This document shows positions 1 through 10,909 of a DNA stretch of 64,000 nucleotides, one piece after another (the stretch's first letter is position 1; each line of letters begins with the position of its first letter). The translations under genes were made by a program, and so were the position numbers. The DNA lies in NCBI GenBank assembly GCA_027257055.1, contig JAPVLO010000056.1:4216001-4280000 (forward strand). The letters are read 5' to 3'. The stretch is from Cephalopachus bancanus (lineage: Eukaryota; Chordata; Mammalia; Primates; Tarsiidae). The notes beneath the pieces were generated by a model. The model made no database searches, was not told the DNA's origin, and saw only the letters and a list, made by a program, of their open reading frames with translations.

Positions 1-650
1 TAATAATTGCTTCTGCCTCTAGAACTACTGTCTGCAATGGGGGGGGTTCCCAGAACTGAGGGTGAATTTACTGTATTTATCCCTTAATCATTTCCAAAAC
101 AGCTTATGACTACAGCAAAGGCCCAGAATTCTCCCTGTCCTCCCCTCCCTCTTTGGGGAGGGACCCTGAGATCATTCTTGGTATAAATGGAGAGAGCTCC
201 TATGTAGAATATGTATCTTTTCCTGCCATGTAAGTGTGAGCTGTCATTACATTTGCTGCTTAAATGTTATGACCATTTCAATCTCAGCTTTTGTATCTGA
301 AGCCTTGAGTCAAATGTGGAAAGCCAGGAGAGGAAAAAAGTATAATGGCTGGAAATAAAAACGTACAGTGGGTAGGTTTCCAAAATAGTAAAAAGTCGCC
401 TTCAATTTTAAAAGATTTTAAACCTGGTGCGGTTCCAAACAGCATGCCCTAAATTCCCATTATACATCCTGGCTGTATTCTAAGGGCCGAAACCTCCTTG
501 AGGCAATTCAATGGACTTAACTGATGACAAAGTATTAAATTGTTAATTTCTCCTTGGAAATAAACAGCTTGTGGAGAACACCCAGCATATGGTAGGTATT
601 ACTGGGGAAGATATTATGATTAAGGACTATGGAGGGAATAAAGATGGTAT
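1..650. other. Unclassified non-coding sequence
   Basis: I see no open frame of interest, no RNA gene and no repeat that I recognise. Base composition is ordinary for a mammalian intergenic or intronic region. Confidence 0.5.
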
Positions 651-654
651 ATTC

Positions 655-720
655 TGTTGATGTTTATTGAGCACCCACTATGTGCCAGTTGCTTTCAAAA
701 GTTCATTATTTCAAATAAAC
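655..720 (-). repeat. MIR SINE fragment
   Basis: The text reads TTTATTGAGCACCCACTATGTGCCAG, cut here to the key part TGAGCACC..ACTATGTGCC, the reverse-oriented 3' half of MIR. Only this part survives. Confidence 0.6.
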
Positions 721-1189
721 TTGTATTGTCCAGACATAGACTCCCACCCCCCCATATCTGGCCTGTTTCTTCCTCCTCCTTCAGCGAGTGGCCTCTGGCC
801 AAGACTGGTCTCTGAAAGACACGCATATTCCCAAACAAGTTATGGAACTCAGGTGATCAAGTTAAAGGCTATACATATTCCCAGTAATGAGTGATGGAGT
901 GCAGATGATCAAGCAAGGCTGAAAGCAATGTAGGCAACATCCTTAAATCAATGTAATTGTAAACACAATATAGCAACTTGAATAATTAACTTGCTTGATG
1001 ATAAAACTGTTTGCTGTACTATCTGGAGGTGCAGATGTTTTCACCCACCAGCCATCCTTGGTGACTCCTGTAAGTTCTAATAAACCCATGTCTTTTGCTG
1101 CTGGACCTCCAGATGACTTCTTCTGGCAAGCCCTATCCGATTTGGGGCTACCACGTGACAAACTTCACAATGAGCCTACAAGGAAAATA

Positions 1190-1740
1190 CCATATCATAG
1201 AGGAGAAAGCTGACACTCTAAGAAGCTCACTAACTTGCCCAGGGAGGAAGTGGCAGAGTCTGAGTTGGAATGTGGGTCTGATTCCAAGTTCAGTATCTGA
1301 TTCACTGCACCTCTCTGCTTTTTCCTGTGTGCCCAGATGTCCGTCACCTTAGAACTGGAGGTAAGAATCAGAGGGAAACCTCAGATCACCCCAGCCAGGA
1401 CTCCTCTGCCTGCTTTACTACCCTAGTCACCCTAGATAAACACAAAAACCTCACACTTTCTTTTAATGAGTTCCAAATTCAAAATAAATGAAATACCATG
1501 ATTCAAAACAAATCAAAGCAAGGGAACAACATTTTCAGTATTTTGTTTTTAAACAAAACAAGCCTCCCCGGAGTTGCTTATTCCCTCTCCACACATCCAC
1601 CAGCCCCACTGGAGAGCTGCCAATCTTCACCCCTTCTTAGTCATTGACTTCCAAGGAAGGTAAGCCCAGAGAGGACTGGCTTGCTGGTGACATGGTCAGC
1701 TCTTGAACTCAGGTGTGCCTGACTCCATGTGTGGTATCTT
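1190..1740 (-). repeat. Two degraded MIR fragments
   Basis: Around 1190-1310 the order 'gaggaga..ctgac..aacttgcccaggg..gtggcagagtc' follows the MIR core in reverse. Around 1640-1740 'cccagagagga..gtgacatggtcag..gaactcaggt' does so again. The roughly 330 bp between them look unique. Confidence 0.45.
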
Positions 1741-2059
1741 TTGTGCAGACCCCATGCTCACCTTGCAGTAGCTCAGGGTCCACACTTAAGGCTGATTTTA
1801 TCACCCCAAATTTCCAGGCCTTTGCTCAGGCTGTTCCTCTGCATGAATTGCCATCACTCCCCTCCTCTCCTTGCCTGGTGAACTGTCTATTCATCAAGGT
1901 TCATCTGACATGCAGCGTCCTCTAGGGGACTGGACTCCTACCTATATCCAAATGAAGGGAACTGATTGCTCAGTGTACAGCTGCTGGTGTGGAATTATCT
2001 TTTGGCATTTGCTAACACTTTCATGTTGTTTGCAAGTCTCTCTGTCTTTATCTGTCTCC

Positions 2060-2247
2060 TTATTTATTTATTTTTTGTAGAGATGGGGGTGTCTCATTAT
2101 GTGGCCCAGGCTGGTCTCAAACTCCTGGCTTCAAGTGATCTTCTCATGTTGCCCAGGCTGGTCTTGAACCCGCAGGCTCAGGCAATCCTCTCGCCTCGGT
2201 CTTCCAAAATGCTGGAATTACAGGTGTGAGTCACCGTGATAGTCCTT
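2060..2247 (-). repeat. Alu left-monomer copy with internal duplication
   Basis: The block opens with a TTTATTTATTTTTTGTAGAG tail and continues with reverse-oriented Alu left-monomer sequence. The motif GCCCAGGCTGGTCT occurs twice, 61 bp apart (near 2105 and 2152), so part of the monomer is tandemly duplicated or two insertions are fused. Confidence 0.8.
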
Positions 2248-2265
2248 TATGAATCAATTGTATAT

Positions 2266-2397
2266 ATATTTTTTTTTAGAGATGAGGGTCTCGCTATGTT
2301 GCCCAGGCTAGTCTTGAACTCCTGGTTTCAAGCAATCCTCCCTCCTTGGCCTCCCAAAGTGTTGGGATTACAGGCGTGAGCCACTGCACCTGGCCAC
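2266..2397 (-). repeat. Free left Alu monomer (FLAM-like)
   Basis: The 132-bp reverse-oriented monomer runs from the T-tail and GAGATGAGGGTCTCGC to GCGTGAGCCACTGCACCTGG. No right monomer is attached, so this is a monomer insertion or a copy truncated at the dimer junction. Confidence 0.85.
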
Positions 2398-2834
2398 AAG
2401 TCTCTATCTCTCTTAATTACCTATGCCCTCTTTGGCTGTCTTACCCCTACCACTACAAAAATAATGGTGGTTAAGGTGGAACTGCATCTTCATATTTTTT
2501 CAAGAGTGCCTGGCATCTAGCTAGCATTTGGTAAATATATATGAAACACACACACACAATATGTCACTCTCAGATTATTTTATTTTAATAGCCTTGAGTC
2601 TTTACTCGGGATGTAAACTCTTGTGGGCAACTGTCCTCTGCTGAAGCAATAGGGAGCCACTGCCGATTTTTGAGGTAGACAAGTTTCTTGACCCATAGGC
2701 AACATAGAGACTTGCCAGTGGGATTAAAGCTGATCTCCCAATTTTCAAGCCTTTGCAGTCTTTCTCTGGAAAGGTTTTATTTCATAAATAAACGGCTGAA
2801 GAGAAGTCTTATTTCTTCATTTTTATTTTTTTAT

Positions 2835-2960
2835 TTTTTGCTTATTCAAAAAATGTATCACGTGCCTGCTATCCCTAAGGTACTATTTTGGGCACCATGG
2901 ATATAACAGTGAACCAAGCAAATTAAAGATCTCTTCTCATAGAGTTTACATTTTCCTGGA
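2835..2960 (-). repeat. L2 LINE fragment
   Basis: The text 'ggcaccatggatataacagtgaacc' followed by 'atagagtttacattttcctggaggag' matches the reverse complement of the L2 3' end, where 'gggatacagcagtgaac' precedes 'catggagcttacattctagtgg'. Confidence 0.6.
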
Positions 2961-3003
2961 GGAGAAAGATAATACCTAAGTAAATAATAAATATATCAAT
3001 TCT

Positions 3004-3257
3004 GGCCGGGTGCGGTGGCTCAAACCTGTAATCTCAGCATTTTGAGAGGCCAAGGCGAGAGGATTGCCTGAGCCTGTGGTTCAAGACCAGCCTGGGCAAC
3101 ATGGCAGGACCTTGTCTCTACAATAAATCAAAAAAATTAACCAGATGTGGTAGCGCATGCCTGTAGTTCCGGCTACTTGGAAAGCTGAGACGGAAGGATC
3201 TCCTGAGCCCAGCCTGGGCGATTGAGTGAGACTGCAACTCAAAACAAACAAACAAAC
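3004..3257 (+). repeat. Dimeric Alu with deleted right monomer
   Basis: It starts at GGCCGGGTGCGGTGGCTCA and has the linker CTCTACAATAAATC shared by other Alus in this window. The right monomer lacks the stretch between GAGCCCAG and CCTGGGCGA, about 45 bp. The tail is (AAAC)n. The 3' end abuts the inverted-repeat arm at 3258. Confidence 0.9.
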
Positions 3258-3332
3258 TAATCATTTAAACTCATTTAATTTATTTATTTATTTTGAGTTG
3301 GAGTCTCTGTCGCCCAGACTGGAGTGCAGTGG
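3258..3332 (-). repeat. Inverted-duplication arm A (pairs with 4018-4103)
   Basis: This is the reverse complement of 4018-4103. It includes the 3' end of an Alu and about 17 bp of non-Alu flank (TAATCATTTAAACTCATTT). The partner differs by two small insertions, 7 bp and 4 bp. An independent Alu insertion would not copy the other element's flank. Confidence 0.85.
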
Positions 3333-3339
3333 TCAGATA

Positions 3340-3745
3340 GTAATAAGGATTCTAAAGAAAGATCCACTATAAACAGACAGATGGAGTGGGGGATGGACAG
3401 ATCATTTTGGATGGCAAAGTCAGAAAAGGTTTTTTGAAGAAGTGGCATCTGGCAGAGCCCTGTATGCCGTGAGAGAGGGGGCTGGGTGAAGATGGGAAGG
3501 AACTGTATTCCAAGCACTTGGAGTAGCAAGTGCAAAGGCCCTGGAGGTGGAGACAATCTGGGCATGTTAGACGAACAGCACGATGGCTGGAGTGAATGAC
3601 AGCACAGACAGTAGTCTGTCCCAAGTTGTTTCCTGAAGCAGCTGCTGGGGTCAGACAATAATTTGGTAGGTGTGATAAGATCAGCCAATGCAGTGGGTTC
3701 TAAATTCAACTCAGCTGTGAATGAATAAATGAATGAATGAATGGA
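3340..3745 (-). repeat. L2 LINE fragment and short GAAT repeat
   Basis: From about 3400 to 3640 the sequence contains GCAAGTGCAAAGGCCCTGGA, a hallmark of reverse-oriented L2. It ends in a (GAAT)n run at 3718-3743. The overlapping 141-residue frame on the minus strand has no recognisable domain. Confidence 0.6.
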
Positions 3746-3864
3746 ACATGGGCTATCGGTCAGAAAATTAGACTGAGTACCTTGATCAGACGTTTATTGC
3801 TTTTAGTCAGCAACAAAATAAAGGCTTGTGAAGCAAAATATAAGAGCAATATGATTCTTTAAAA

Positions 3865-4082
3865 TGAGTTCGAGACCCGCCTGGGCAACTTGGTGAGACC
3901 ACATCTCTACAATAAATCAAATAATCAGCTGGGCGTGGTAGCTCATCCCTATAATTCCGGCTGAGGCGGAAGGATCACCGGAGCCCAGCAGGTCGAGGCT
4001 GCGGTGACCGGGAGCAGCCACTGCACTCCACACTCCAGTCTGGGCGACAGAGACTCCAACTCAAAATAAATAAATAAATTAA
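3865..4082 (+). repeat. 5'-truncated Alu
   Basis: It begins inside the left monomer at GAGTTCGAGACC, has the linker CTCTACAATAAATC, and ends GAGACTCCAACTCAAAATAA. A 7-bp CACTCCA duplication lies in the right monomer near 4027. The last 65 bp and the 3' flank were copied in inverted form to 3258-3332. Confidence 0.9.
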
Positions 4083-4103
4083 TTAAATGAGTTTAAATGA
4101 TTA
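4018..4103 (+). repeat. Inverted-duplication arm B (pairs with 3258-3332)
   Basis: This arm spans the Alu end and the adjoining AAATGAGTTTAAATGATTA. It is the likely donor, because the Alu here continues upstream while arm A starts abruptly. The arms are about 690 bp apart. Confidence 0.8.
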
Positions 4104-5285
4104 AAATAAAACAAAGCCACAGCAATTTTTTTTCCCTTACGGAATGCCTTGTATTTGTATCTTCCAAGTGGAGGGCAAAAAGCTTTTTCATTTACAAAAA
4201 CACTGTCATCTTTTAATTTAATAAAGTAATCCCACTGATGTTTTTATTTACTTCTCAGTATACATGTTTTAAATGTATCCTTTAATTTCTTCTCCAGTCC
4301 CAAAGTATAAAATCGCTTATAAAACAGTTTTTTTCCCCCCTCAAAAGTGTAGTTTTATTTGGTTAAAAATGCCTGGGATGAGTCCAAAGCGAGTGCACCC
4401 CTGCAAAGAGACAATTTAGAGAGGATGTGTGGCTTTAATTTCATTTTTTTTTGGACTTATCCACTAGATGGTTAAAAAGAAAGATTCCTTATGTGGTCCT
4501 TGTAAACAAATCGAGGTTTGAAAGTGAGATTTTTATTTTTTCAGAAAATAAGGTATTTGGGGCAAAGTTGTGGCTTGTGCATGGTGTGTTCTGAGTGATC
4601 CATTTTGTCACTTTGGGTGTCCCGAACCTTACAAGCATCACCTCTTCTTCTCCGGGGATTTCTCTATTAGTTGTACCTCTTTTTCTTTGCTGCATCAGCT
4701 TTAGTCTTCCAGAAATGGTCTTTTAAGTCATGATTTTTTCCAAGACAAGATCCTGAGCGTAAAGTAAGTGGCATTTTGGTGTTTATTCCTTAAAAAGGAG
4801 CCTGCAAAACCCACCCTGAGGTGGTTTTGACTGGAATGTAAAAGTTACTGTCACTCTCACTGGCACAAAGATGCCACTTGCAGGAGTGGCTTCAGCTTGA
4901 TCTTGCTGGGGAACTCTGTAGTGTGGGTTACACATCAGAGTCATCCCTGCTGGAGCCTGGGGAGCCACAGCACCTGGGAGTCCTCCCAAGAACAGCTGCT
5001 GGCACTGGACATCGAAGGCATTCCAAAGCATTCCACTCCCACCCCCAACAGCGAAAAGGAACCCTACTGAAAACTGAGGGGAACAATGACATTATCTGAT
5101 ACAATAAGGCAGAATCAAAGGGGACTATGTGAAGGGAATGCTCTTTGCCTCAGGGTTTCCTCATGTACACACTTTCATGATTATAGGCTCCAGGAGAGTT
5201 AAGGGACAGCCAGGCACTCCGGGCATACTTACCACCTGTTGGCTTTGCTTTTATTCAGCCTCGAGTGTGGACACATTCACGTTTT
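4104..5285. other. Unclassified non-coding stretch
   Basis: No gene is visible. A weak resemblance to a MER5-type hAT element lies around 4870-5030 (ACACATCAGAGTCATCCCTG..GGAGCCTGGGG). The short frames are not supported by any motif. Confidence 0.4.
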
Positions 5286-5289
5286 ACTC

Positions 5290-5840
5290 CAAAGGGGCTA
5301 GGAGGCAGCGTAAAGGCAGAATGCCCTGAGTTCAGATTCTGTCTCTGTTTTTCAGCTCAGTGGAAAGCTCTGTGACCTTTGGCACATTATTTAACCTCTG
5401 TTTTATTGGTCTGTTTTATTCCTAAAAGGAACTATCACATGTTAAACTGAATCATGCTGGGTTGCATGAGTTCCTTTCTCCATTAGGCTGTGAAGTCCTT
5501 AAGGAGAGGATGTGTGGCTTGCCATTCTAGCCCCTGGTACGGAGCAGACATACTGTTCTAGGCATAAGGCTAAGGGCTCACAGAGCGGAGGTGGTGAGGC
5601 ACAGGAGAGTGAATGAAATCTCTGGGCTCAAACTTCCCTCTAATATACTTCCTTGTGGCAGGACCCTAGACAAATCCACTCATGACTTTGAGACTGAGTT
5701 TCTCCAGCTGGCAACCAAATAGAGACACCTAGATGCACATGTTTAGGACTTGTTGGGAAGGTGGAGATGCTGCTTATAAAATGGCCTTCATGCTACCTGG
5801 CACGTGATAGGGCTTAGTGAGTACCTGCTGACCAACAAAA
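5290..5840 (+). repeat. MIR, L2 3' end, MIR
   Basis: MIR core at 5290-5410 (GAGTTCAGATTCTGTCTCTG..CTCTGTGACCTTTGG). L2 3' end at 5465-5580 (GCTGTGAAGTCCTTAAGGAG). A second MIR at 5640-5840 ends GCTACCTGGCACGTGATAGG. Confidence 0.55.
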
Positions 5841-6795
5841 GGCTCTGCCCAGTGTTCCATTCTATCGCCGGTTCATGGTCTTCTCCTGGACAGAAGTTGG
5901 GAAGTGTCCCTAGGAGTGGCATACCAAGCGGTGGAAGGGAGGGACATCTACCCTGGTTGGGGAGGATATTTTATCCCTGACTTTGTTCAGAATTGCAATG
6001 AACAAAAAGACTGGATTGTATTCGATGTCATTTTCTGAGGTTTGCTATAGATAATGCACCTCCTCATTCCCCGCACCCAAGTGGACCGCTCCCTACCTCC
6101 CTACTCTTGGCTCATCACTGGCTCACAGGCAGGAGTGGGGTTTGGGTAAATGGAGTGCTGTCACTACCAGACAGTGAGGTGACCACAAGTAGAGGTGGGT
6201 CTGTAGGAGCACTAAGGTCAAAGCCACACATTCACTCTGCTGTTGGGGCCTGGTCTGGGGACACCACTGCCAGGAAAGACTCCCAGGGAGGAATCTTCAG
6301 AATGCCAAACAGGGAAGAGGAGGAGGGTACCTGTCAGGCACAGAGGTTCCACACTGCACACTATTTTCTGAGAGTCAAAGGCAGGAGGGTTTGGTTGGGG
6401 CAGAAGCAATAGGACACATTACCTATATTTTAACATTTCCCAGGGAATGATTTTGAATTCCCATTTTTTCCAGGTTCTAAAGAAGATTCCAGCCTGCCAC
6501 TCTGTTGCCCTCTGAGTCCAGCGCTTGGTGGAATCCTGTCTTGGTCCGTAGCCACTAGGATATTTCTCAGGGAAAGCCCTTGAACCCACAAGTCTATTTA
6601 TTCTTTTCTTTGGAAACTATGGTGCTGTCTGTGAAAACAAAGGGATTTGGATTCTGTTCAGGAAAAATGTAACCTGCAAACAAATAACCTTGGAAAATCA
6701 GTGCCTCGCCCTTGGTGCCTGGGTCAGGCGCAGGGAGAACCCCCCGCTGCTTCTGGCTGGCGGCCACCTCCTTTTTCCTCTTTTGTATGTTGTCC
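5841..6795. other. Unclassified non-coding stretch
   Basis: It is purine-rich around 6280-6330. The opposing frames at 6107-6412 and 6218-6409 overlap each other and show no domain. I recognise no repeat. Confidence 0.4.
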
Positions 6796-6799
6796 TGGC

Positions 6800-6960
6800 T
6801 GCCCAAAGGGCAGTCTTCCCCTCCTTGCCTCACCCTTCCCTGCTGCTCAGGCCCTAGGTCTTTGGGAGTGCTTTCGCTCGGCCTAGAATGTTCTTCCCTT
6901 CCTGTCTGTGAACTCTTGATCATTCTTTAAGATCCAGCTCCAAGATATCTCCCTGTTGGT
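6800..6960 (+). repeat. L2 LINE 3' fragment
   Basis: 'gctcaggccctaggtctttggg..cctagaatgttcttccctt..ttctttaagatccagctcc' follows the L2 3' consensus order (gcctggaatgccctcc..ttcaagacccagctc). Confidence 0.6.
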
Positions 6961-7159
6961 TTTTATTTCCATAGATGATTAATTGCTCTTCTACCATGTT
7001 GCTTTGGATAAATTAAAGTTTAAATATTCTTATTTTTTTCAGATAACAATCCTAGATTTTATTTTTAAAAAATATGATCATGCAAATGGCTGCCAATTCT
7101 TAAGTTCTTGCTGTGAACCAGGCGGTGTGCTCGATAGTGTTATCCTCTCATAGCAAAGT

Positions 7160-7650
7160 GGTTAGGGCAGAAACAGACACATAGTAAGTACTCAATAAGT
7201 GTTACTTATTGTTATCCTTACTAGTTAGTTATCTTAATTCTCTCATAGCATCGCAGCAAGTATTATTTGTTATGTGCATTAAAATGATCAGGTTACATAT
7301 CTGTGGGCTCCTTGAGGGCCCAGACTGTGTGTCTTTTACCTCTGGTATCTCAGTGCACGTGAATATCCCAAGGATATTCCATGAGTGAATATCTAGGCTT
7401 TGAAGCTGGTGACTGAGTGCAGGAATTTATCTCAGAAGCTTCTAAATCAATTTGGAGTAGCCAGGGCCTAAAAAGTGTAGGACTAGGGTTCAGAAGATCT
7501 GGGTTTAATTCTATTCCAATTAGCTACTAGCTTTGTGATGTTGGGCAAATTGATCAATTTTATCTGAACCCTAACACCTATTTTCCAAAACGAGGATAAT
7601 GGTCCCTAACTAGCCTTTCTCACAGGGTTGCCTTGAGCATCAGATGGCCT
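7160..7650 (+). repeat. MIR end, L2 end and MIR core
   Basis: MIR 3' end at 7160-7215 (GACACATAGTAAGTACTCAA). L2 end at 7300-7400 (GGGCTCCTTGAGGGCCCAGA). MIR core at 7470-7650 (ATCTGGGTTTAATTC..TAGCTACTAGCTTTGTGATG). Confidence 0.6.
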
Positions 7651-8640
7651 CATACAGGGAGTTTTGTGAATTATATTTTACACACGTGTGACGTTGTGAG
7701 AATCATTTTGGCCCTAATTGCAATCACCACCATAATGGGCAGAACGTGAGCTCCCAGGTAGGTCTAGTTGTATAAATATCAATATGCCATTTTTGCTTCT
7801 TCACTGTGTTAAAAAATATAGCTCCTTAATGTTTGGGATATTCTTTCTCTTCAAAGTAGCATCCAAGACATTAACTTCAACCATCTTAAAAGGGTTTTAA
7901 AAGGCTTGTGATCTTGTAACTTGCCTGAATTAAAATCTCTGACCGGGAATCCTTAATACACTTCTTCCAGGAGATTTCCTATAAGAACTATAATCAATCA
8001 TAGTATTTATTGGTTGATATTATTTGATTCAAGAAGTAAGGTGCTAGGGGATATATGAAGGGATGAAAAGAAGTATAAGACAGGTCTTACTCTCAAGGAT
8101 CTAACAGCCTAGTTTGGGAGCCATGGTGAAGTCTTAGACTCATATATGAAAGTACATGATCTGAGAAAAGAGAGGCTCTTCTGGGTTGAGAAGGTTTGTG
8201 AAGGTTTCAGAGATAAATCTGGTCTTGTTTTAAGCCCTAAAGAATGACTGATATTTTGACTGTAATCCTGGGAACATAACCCATACATCAAGGCCAAGGC
8301 CGAGTAGTCCTAGTAACATTTCCCTTTTCGGCAGAATTGTTGATTTCTTTAGTTCTTAGTGGAATTGGGGGAAGATACGAAACCACTCTAGCAATTTACC
8401 CAGTGACAAGTGTCTGAATCCAAAAAGCTGCTAATATTGTGTGACTGATGCTTTCATGAGAAAATCTCTACTTTTCCTTTTCTAGCCCTGACATCTGAAG
8501 ATGTCAGAGGGAAAAGTGTTTATAGAAAATTGTAGTTCTAGTTTCAGCATAAAGATAACAACAGGAGCTCCTTGATCAGTAAGGTCAATGCATAGTTCTC
8601 AGAGTGTAGGATGATACTAATAAATAGCTCAAATAAGAAA
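7651..8640. other. Mostly unclassified, with L2 trace
   Basis: A reverse-oriented L2 trace lies at 8030-8110 (TCTTACTCTCAAGGATCTAA). I recognise nothing else. A short inverted repeat, CTGACATCTGAAGATGTCAG, occurs near 8488. Confidence 0.4.
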
Positions 8641-9035
8641 ATTTTTAAAAATGTACAATTATAAACTATTTAGGAAAAAAGAAAATGAGAATGCCAGGAA
8701 TGAAAATGTATATAATGTGGCCAGAGCCATAGTTAGAGGCAAATTCATAGCTTTTACGTTTGCACTTAAAAATAAAAATAAATGAAAAGAAAGCAACTAA
8801 ATATCTAACCTAAAAATTTAGAAAATGAGTTGCAAAACAAAATCAAGAAAAGTGGGACAATAAAAAAATCAAGGATAAGTGAATTAGAAAACAAAGAAAA
8901 CAGTAGAATTCACAAATAAATTCATGAGGTGGTTCTTTGGTGGTGGGGGGGGGAGTAAACTAGGTAAACCTCCAGCAAACCTACTCAAGAAGGAAAGAGA
9001 GGGGAAAAAAGAAATCAAATAACTGATATCTGAAA
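8640..9035 (+). repeat. Old L1 ORF2 fragment, sense
   Basis: The A-rich strand carries the L1 ORF2 region between the endonuclease and reverse transcriptase domains. Visible order: ATAGTTAGAGGCAAATTCATAGC, shortened as GCAAATTCATAGC, then AACAGTAGAATTC, TGAGGTGGTTCTTTGG and CTCAAGAAGGAAAGAGAG. A G-run at 8945-8953 interrupts it. Every frame is broken. Confidence 0.65.
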
Positions 9036-9039
9036 AGTT

Positions 9040-9240
9040 TTTATGTTTTGCAAAACACTTTCTCATTTCCTATCACCCTTGGTCCCTAAACTAATTCTAT
9101 ACATTATATACTTGTATCTCTATCTTGCTAGTGATTAAACTCACGATCAAAGAAATGAGGTTACCTCTCTGGGTCACATAAGAGGTGAGTGATAAAGTCA
9201 TGATTTGAACCTAAATCTTCTAACTTTGTTGAATATTCTT
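9040..9240 (-). repeat. MIR SINE
   Basis: The reverse-oriented order 'aaaacactttctcatttcc..aaagaaatgaggttacctctctgggtcacataagagg..gatttgaaccta' follows the MIR core. Confidence 0.55.
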
Positions 9241-9294
9241 CTATTAATCTCATGGCATCCTCTCAGAATAAATATAAAAGTGGAACATTGAAAC

Positions 9295-9609
9295 ATTTAC
9301 TATTTCTGTTTGTTTTCTGGGGCTGACATAGCAAATTACCACAAATTAGGTGACTGAGAACAACATAAATGTATTCTCTCACATTTTTGACTCTAGAAGT
9401 CTGAAATTGTGTCAGCAGAACCATACTCTCTCTGAAGGCTCTAAGAATCACTCTTTACTTCTTCCTAGCTGCTGGTGGCTTCTGGCATTCCTTGGCTTGC
9501 AACAGCAGCACTCCAATCTCTGTCTACATCATCACATGGTATTCTCCTTGCATGTCTTCTCATTGTCTTCCCTGTGCACATACGTCTCCTCCTCTGTTTT
9601 CTCCACTTA
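9295..9609 (-). repeat. MLT1-type MaLR LTR, broken by mariner
   Basis: The reverse-oriented LTR reads GACATAGCAAATTACCACAA at its 3' end through CTAGCTGCTGGTGGCTTCTG to GTCTCCTCCTCTGTTTTCTC. It stops at a TA where the mariner terminal sequence begins. The rest of the LTR is not found beyond the mariner. This is an ancient ERVL-MaLR relic without coding sequence. Confidence 0.75.
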
Positions 9610-10050
9610 TGAGGGGAGAACCCCCCAAACAGAATTTATTTATAAACAATTACGTATTTATTCTTACATGTTTAAACTTCAGTCACCTTCAAAATACTCT
9701 CCGTTTAATGCAATACACCCATCAAGACACTTTTTCCACTGCTCAAAACAGTTTTTGAACTTGTCAATTTTGTTGCCTTTTAGTGCTTCTTCCATTTTTC
9801 ATTTCACCTCTTCCACATGGGCAAAAGGTTTCCCTTTGAGAACTTTTTTTAATCCAGGGAAACAAACAAAAAAGTTGCTCAGGGATAGATCGGGTGAATA
9901 GAAAGAGTGGGGCATGGGTGTCATGATGGTTTTGGTCAAAACACTCAGCACAGTATGGGCAGGTGTACTCGTAAATCACCCATCATGAAATGGGCAGATG
10001 CGTTGTATCTCCAGAAAAACCCACAATGTGCTGAAGCTGAACACAATGAC
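9610..10050 (-). mobile_element. Mariner-like transposon fragment, copy A
   Basis: The minus strand encodes the C-terminal part of a mariner (DD34D family) transposase with frameshifts. Recognisable pieces include NCFEQWKKCLDGCIA and GEYFEGD, just before the 3' terminal inverted repeat. The element end lies at a TA (9608-9609), the mariner target. About 390 bp align with copy B at 35737, including the TIR-proximal TGAGGG. The N-terminal two thirds and the other TIR are absent. It sits inside an MLT1 LTR, so it is younger than that insertion. Confidence 0.8.
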
Positions 10051-10072
10051 CAGGATCCTAAAATCTTATCAC

Positions 10073-10393
10073 TCTGGCCACCATTTTTTTTTTTTTTTTT
10101 TGAGTTGGAGTCTCACTCTGTCACCCAGGCTGGAGTGCAGTGGCACGCTCATGGCCACCACAGCTTCGACCTGCTAGACTCAGGCAGTCCTTCCGCCTCA
10201 GCCTTCCAAGTAGCTTGAACTACAGGTGTGCGCTACCACACTCAGCTAATTTTTTGATTTACTATAGAAACAAGGTCTTACCAAGTTGCCCAGGCTGATC
10301 GCAAACCCCTGGACTCAGTCAATCCTCTCCTTGGCCTCCCAAAGTTCTGGGATTACAGGCTTGAGCCAATGCTCCCAGCCTCTGGCCACCATT
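10073..10393 (-). repeat. Full-length dimeric Alu with 13-bp TSD
   Basis: Alu body 10086-10380, reverse-oriented, with T-tail, GAGTTGGAGTCTCACTCTGT and both monomers. The TSD TCTGGCCACCATT is perfect at 10073-10085 and 10381-10393. That proves target-primed insertion and fixes the boundaries. Confidence 0.97.
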
Positions 10394-10905
10394 GAGGGAA
10401 CTGTTCAGATGGCTAAGAAATTCTCAGGTGTGTGTTTGGGTGGTGGGCGGGTGAGACGTTAGAGCATGAGAACATTCTTCTAATACGTAAAGGGCTACCA
10501 GTGATAGGAGTCTGAGTTTGTTTCTCAGTGTCTCTAGTTAGGACCACAGCCGGTGGGTAGAAGCTATGGAGATTTATATATAAACTCTGTTAACAGAAGA
10601 ACTTTACAAACTAGAATTGTGTAAAGACATAGCTAGGACAGGATGAACCTGGTACCTATGTCTGTGAAGTATTCAGCCTTTAAGCTGCCACAGCTGCTGA
10701 GAGAGGCCTTTCATGCTGGAGGAGCTAGAGGGAACTTCTGAGAAAATAAGGATTGTTAATGGATTTTATTGCTTATTGAACACTCCCAACTTGTCCCAGA
10801 TAGAAATCTCCATTTACAAATTATAGGAACACTAAAAACTATAGGAACACTACTTTAAAATTGTTTTGCACACACGCAACAATATTTCTCAATAAAAACA
10901 CAGTG
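10394..10905. other. Unclassified non-coding stretch
   Basis: I recognise no repeat or gene. A 15-bp direct repeat (ATAGGAACACTAAAAACTATAGGAACACTA) lies near 10825-10851. Confidence 0.4.
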
Positions 10906-10909
10906 GTTT

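Larger units (their letters stand above)
1745..2560 (+). repeat. L2 LINE 3' region, split by two Alu monomers
   Basis: Positions 1795-1940 carry the L2 3' signature (cctttgctcaggctgttcctctgcatgaa, shortened here to TTTGCTCAGGCTGTTCCTC). The L2 end resumes at 2398 and finishes near 2540 with 'gcctggcatctagctagcatttggta'. The interval 2060-2397 is Alu DNA inserted later. Confidence 0.6.

Noticed and set aside
9350..9901. 183-residue plus-strand ORF
   Set aside because: It runs antisense through the MLT1 LTR and then the mariner fragment. No protein similarity of its own.
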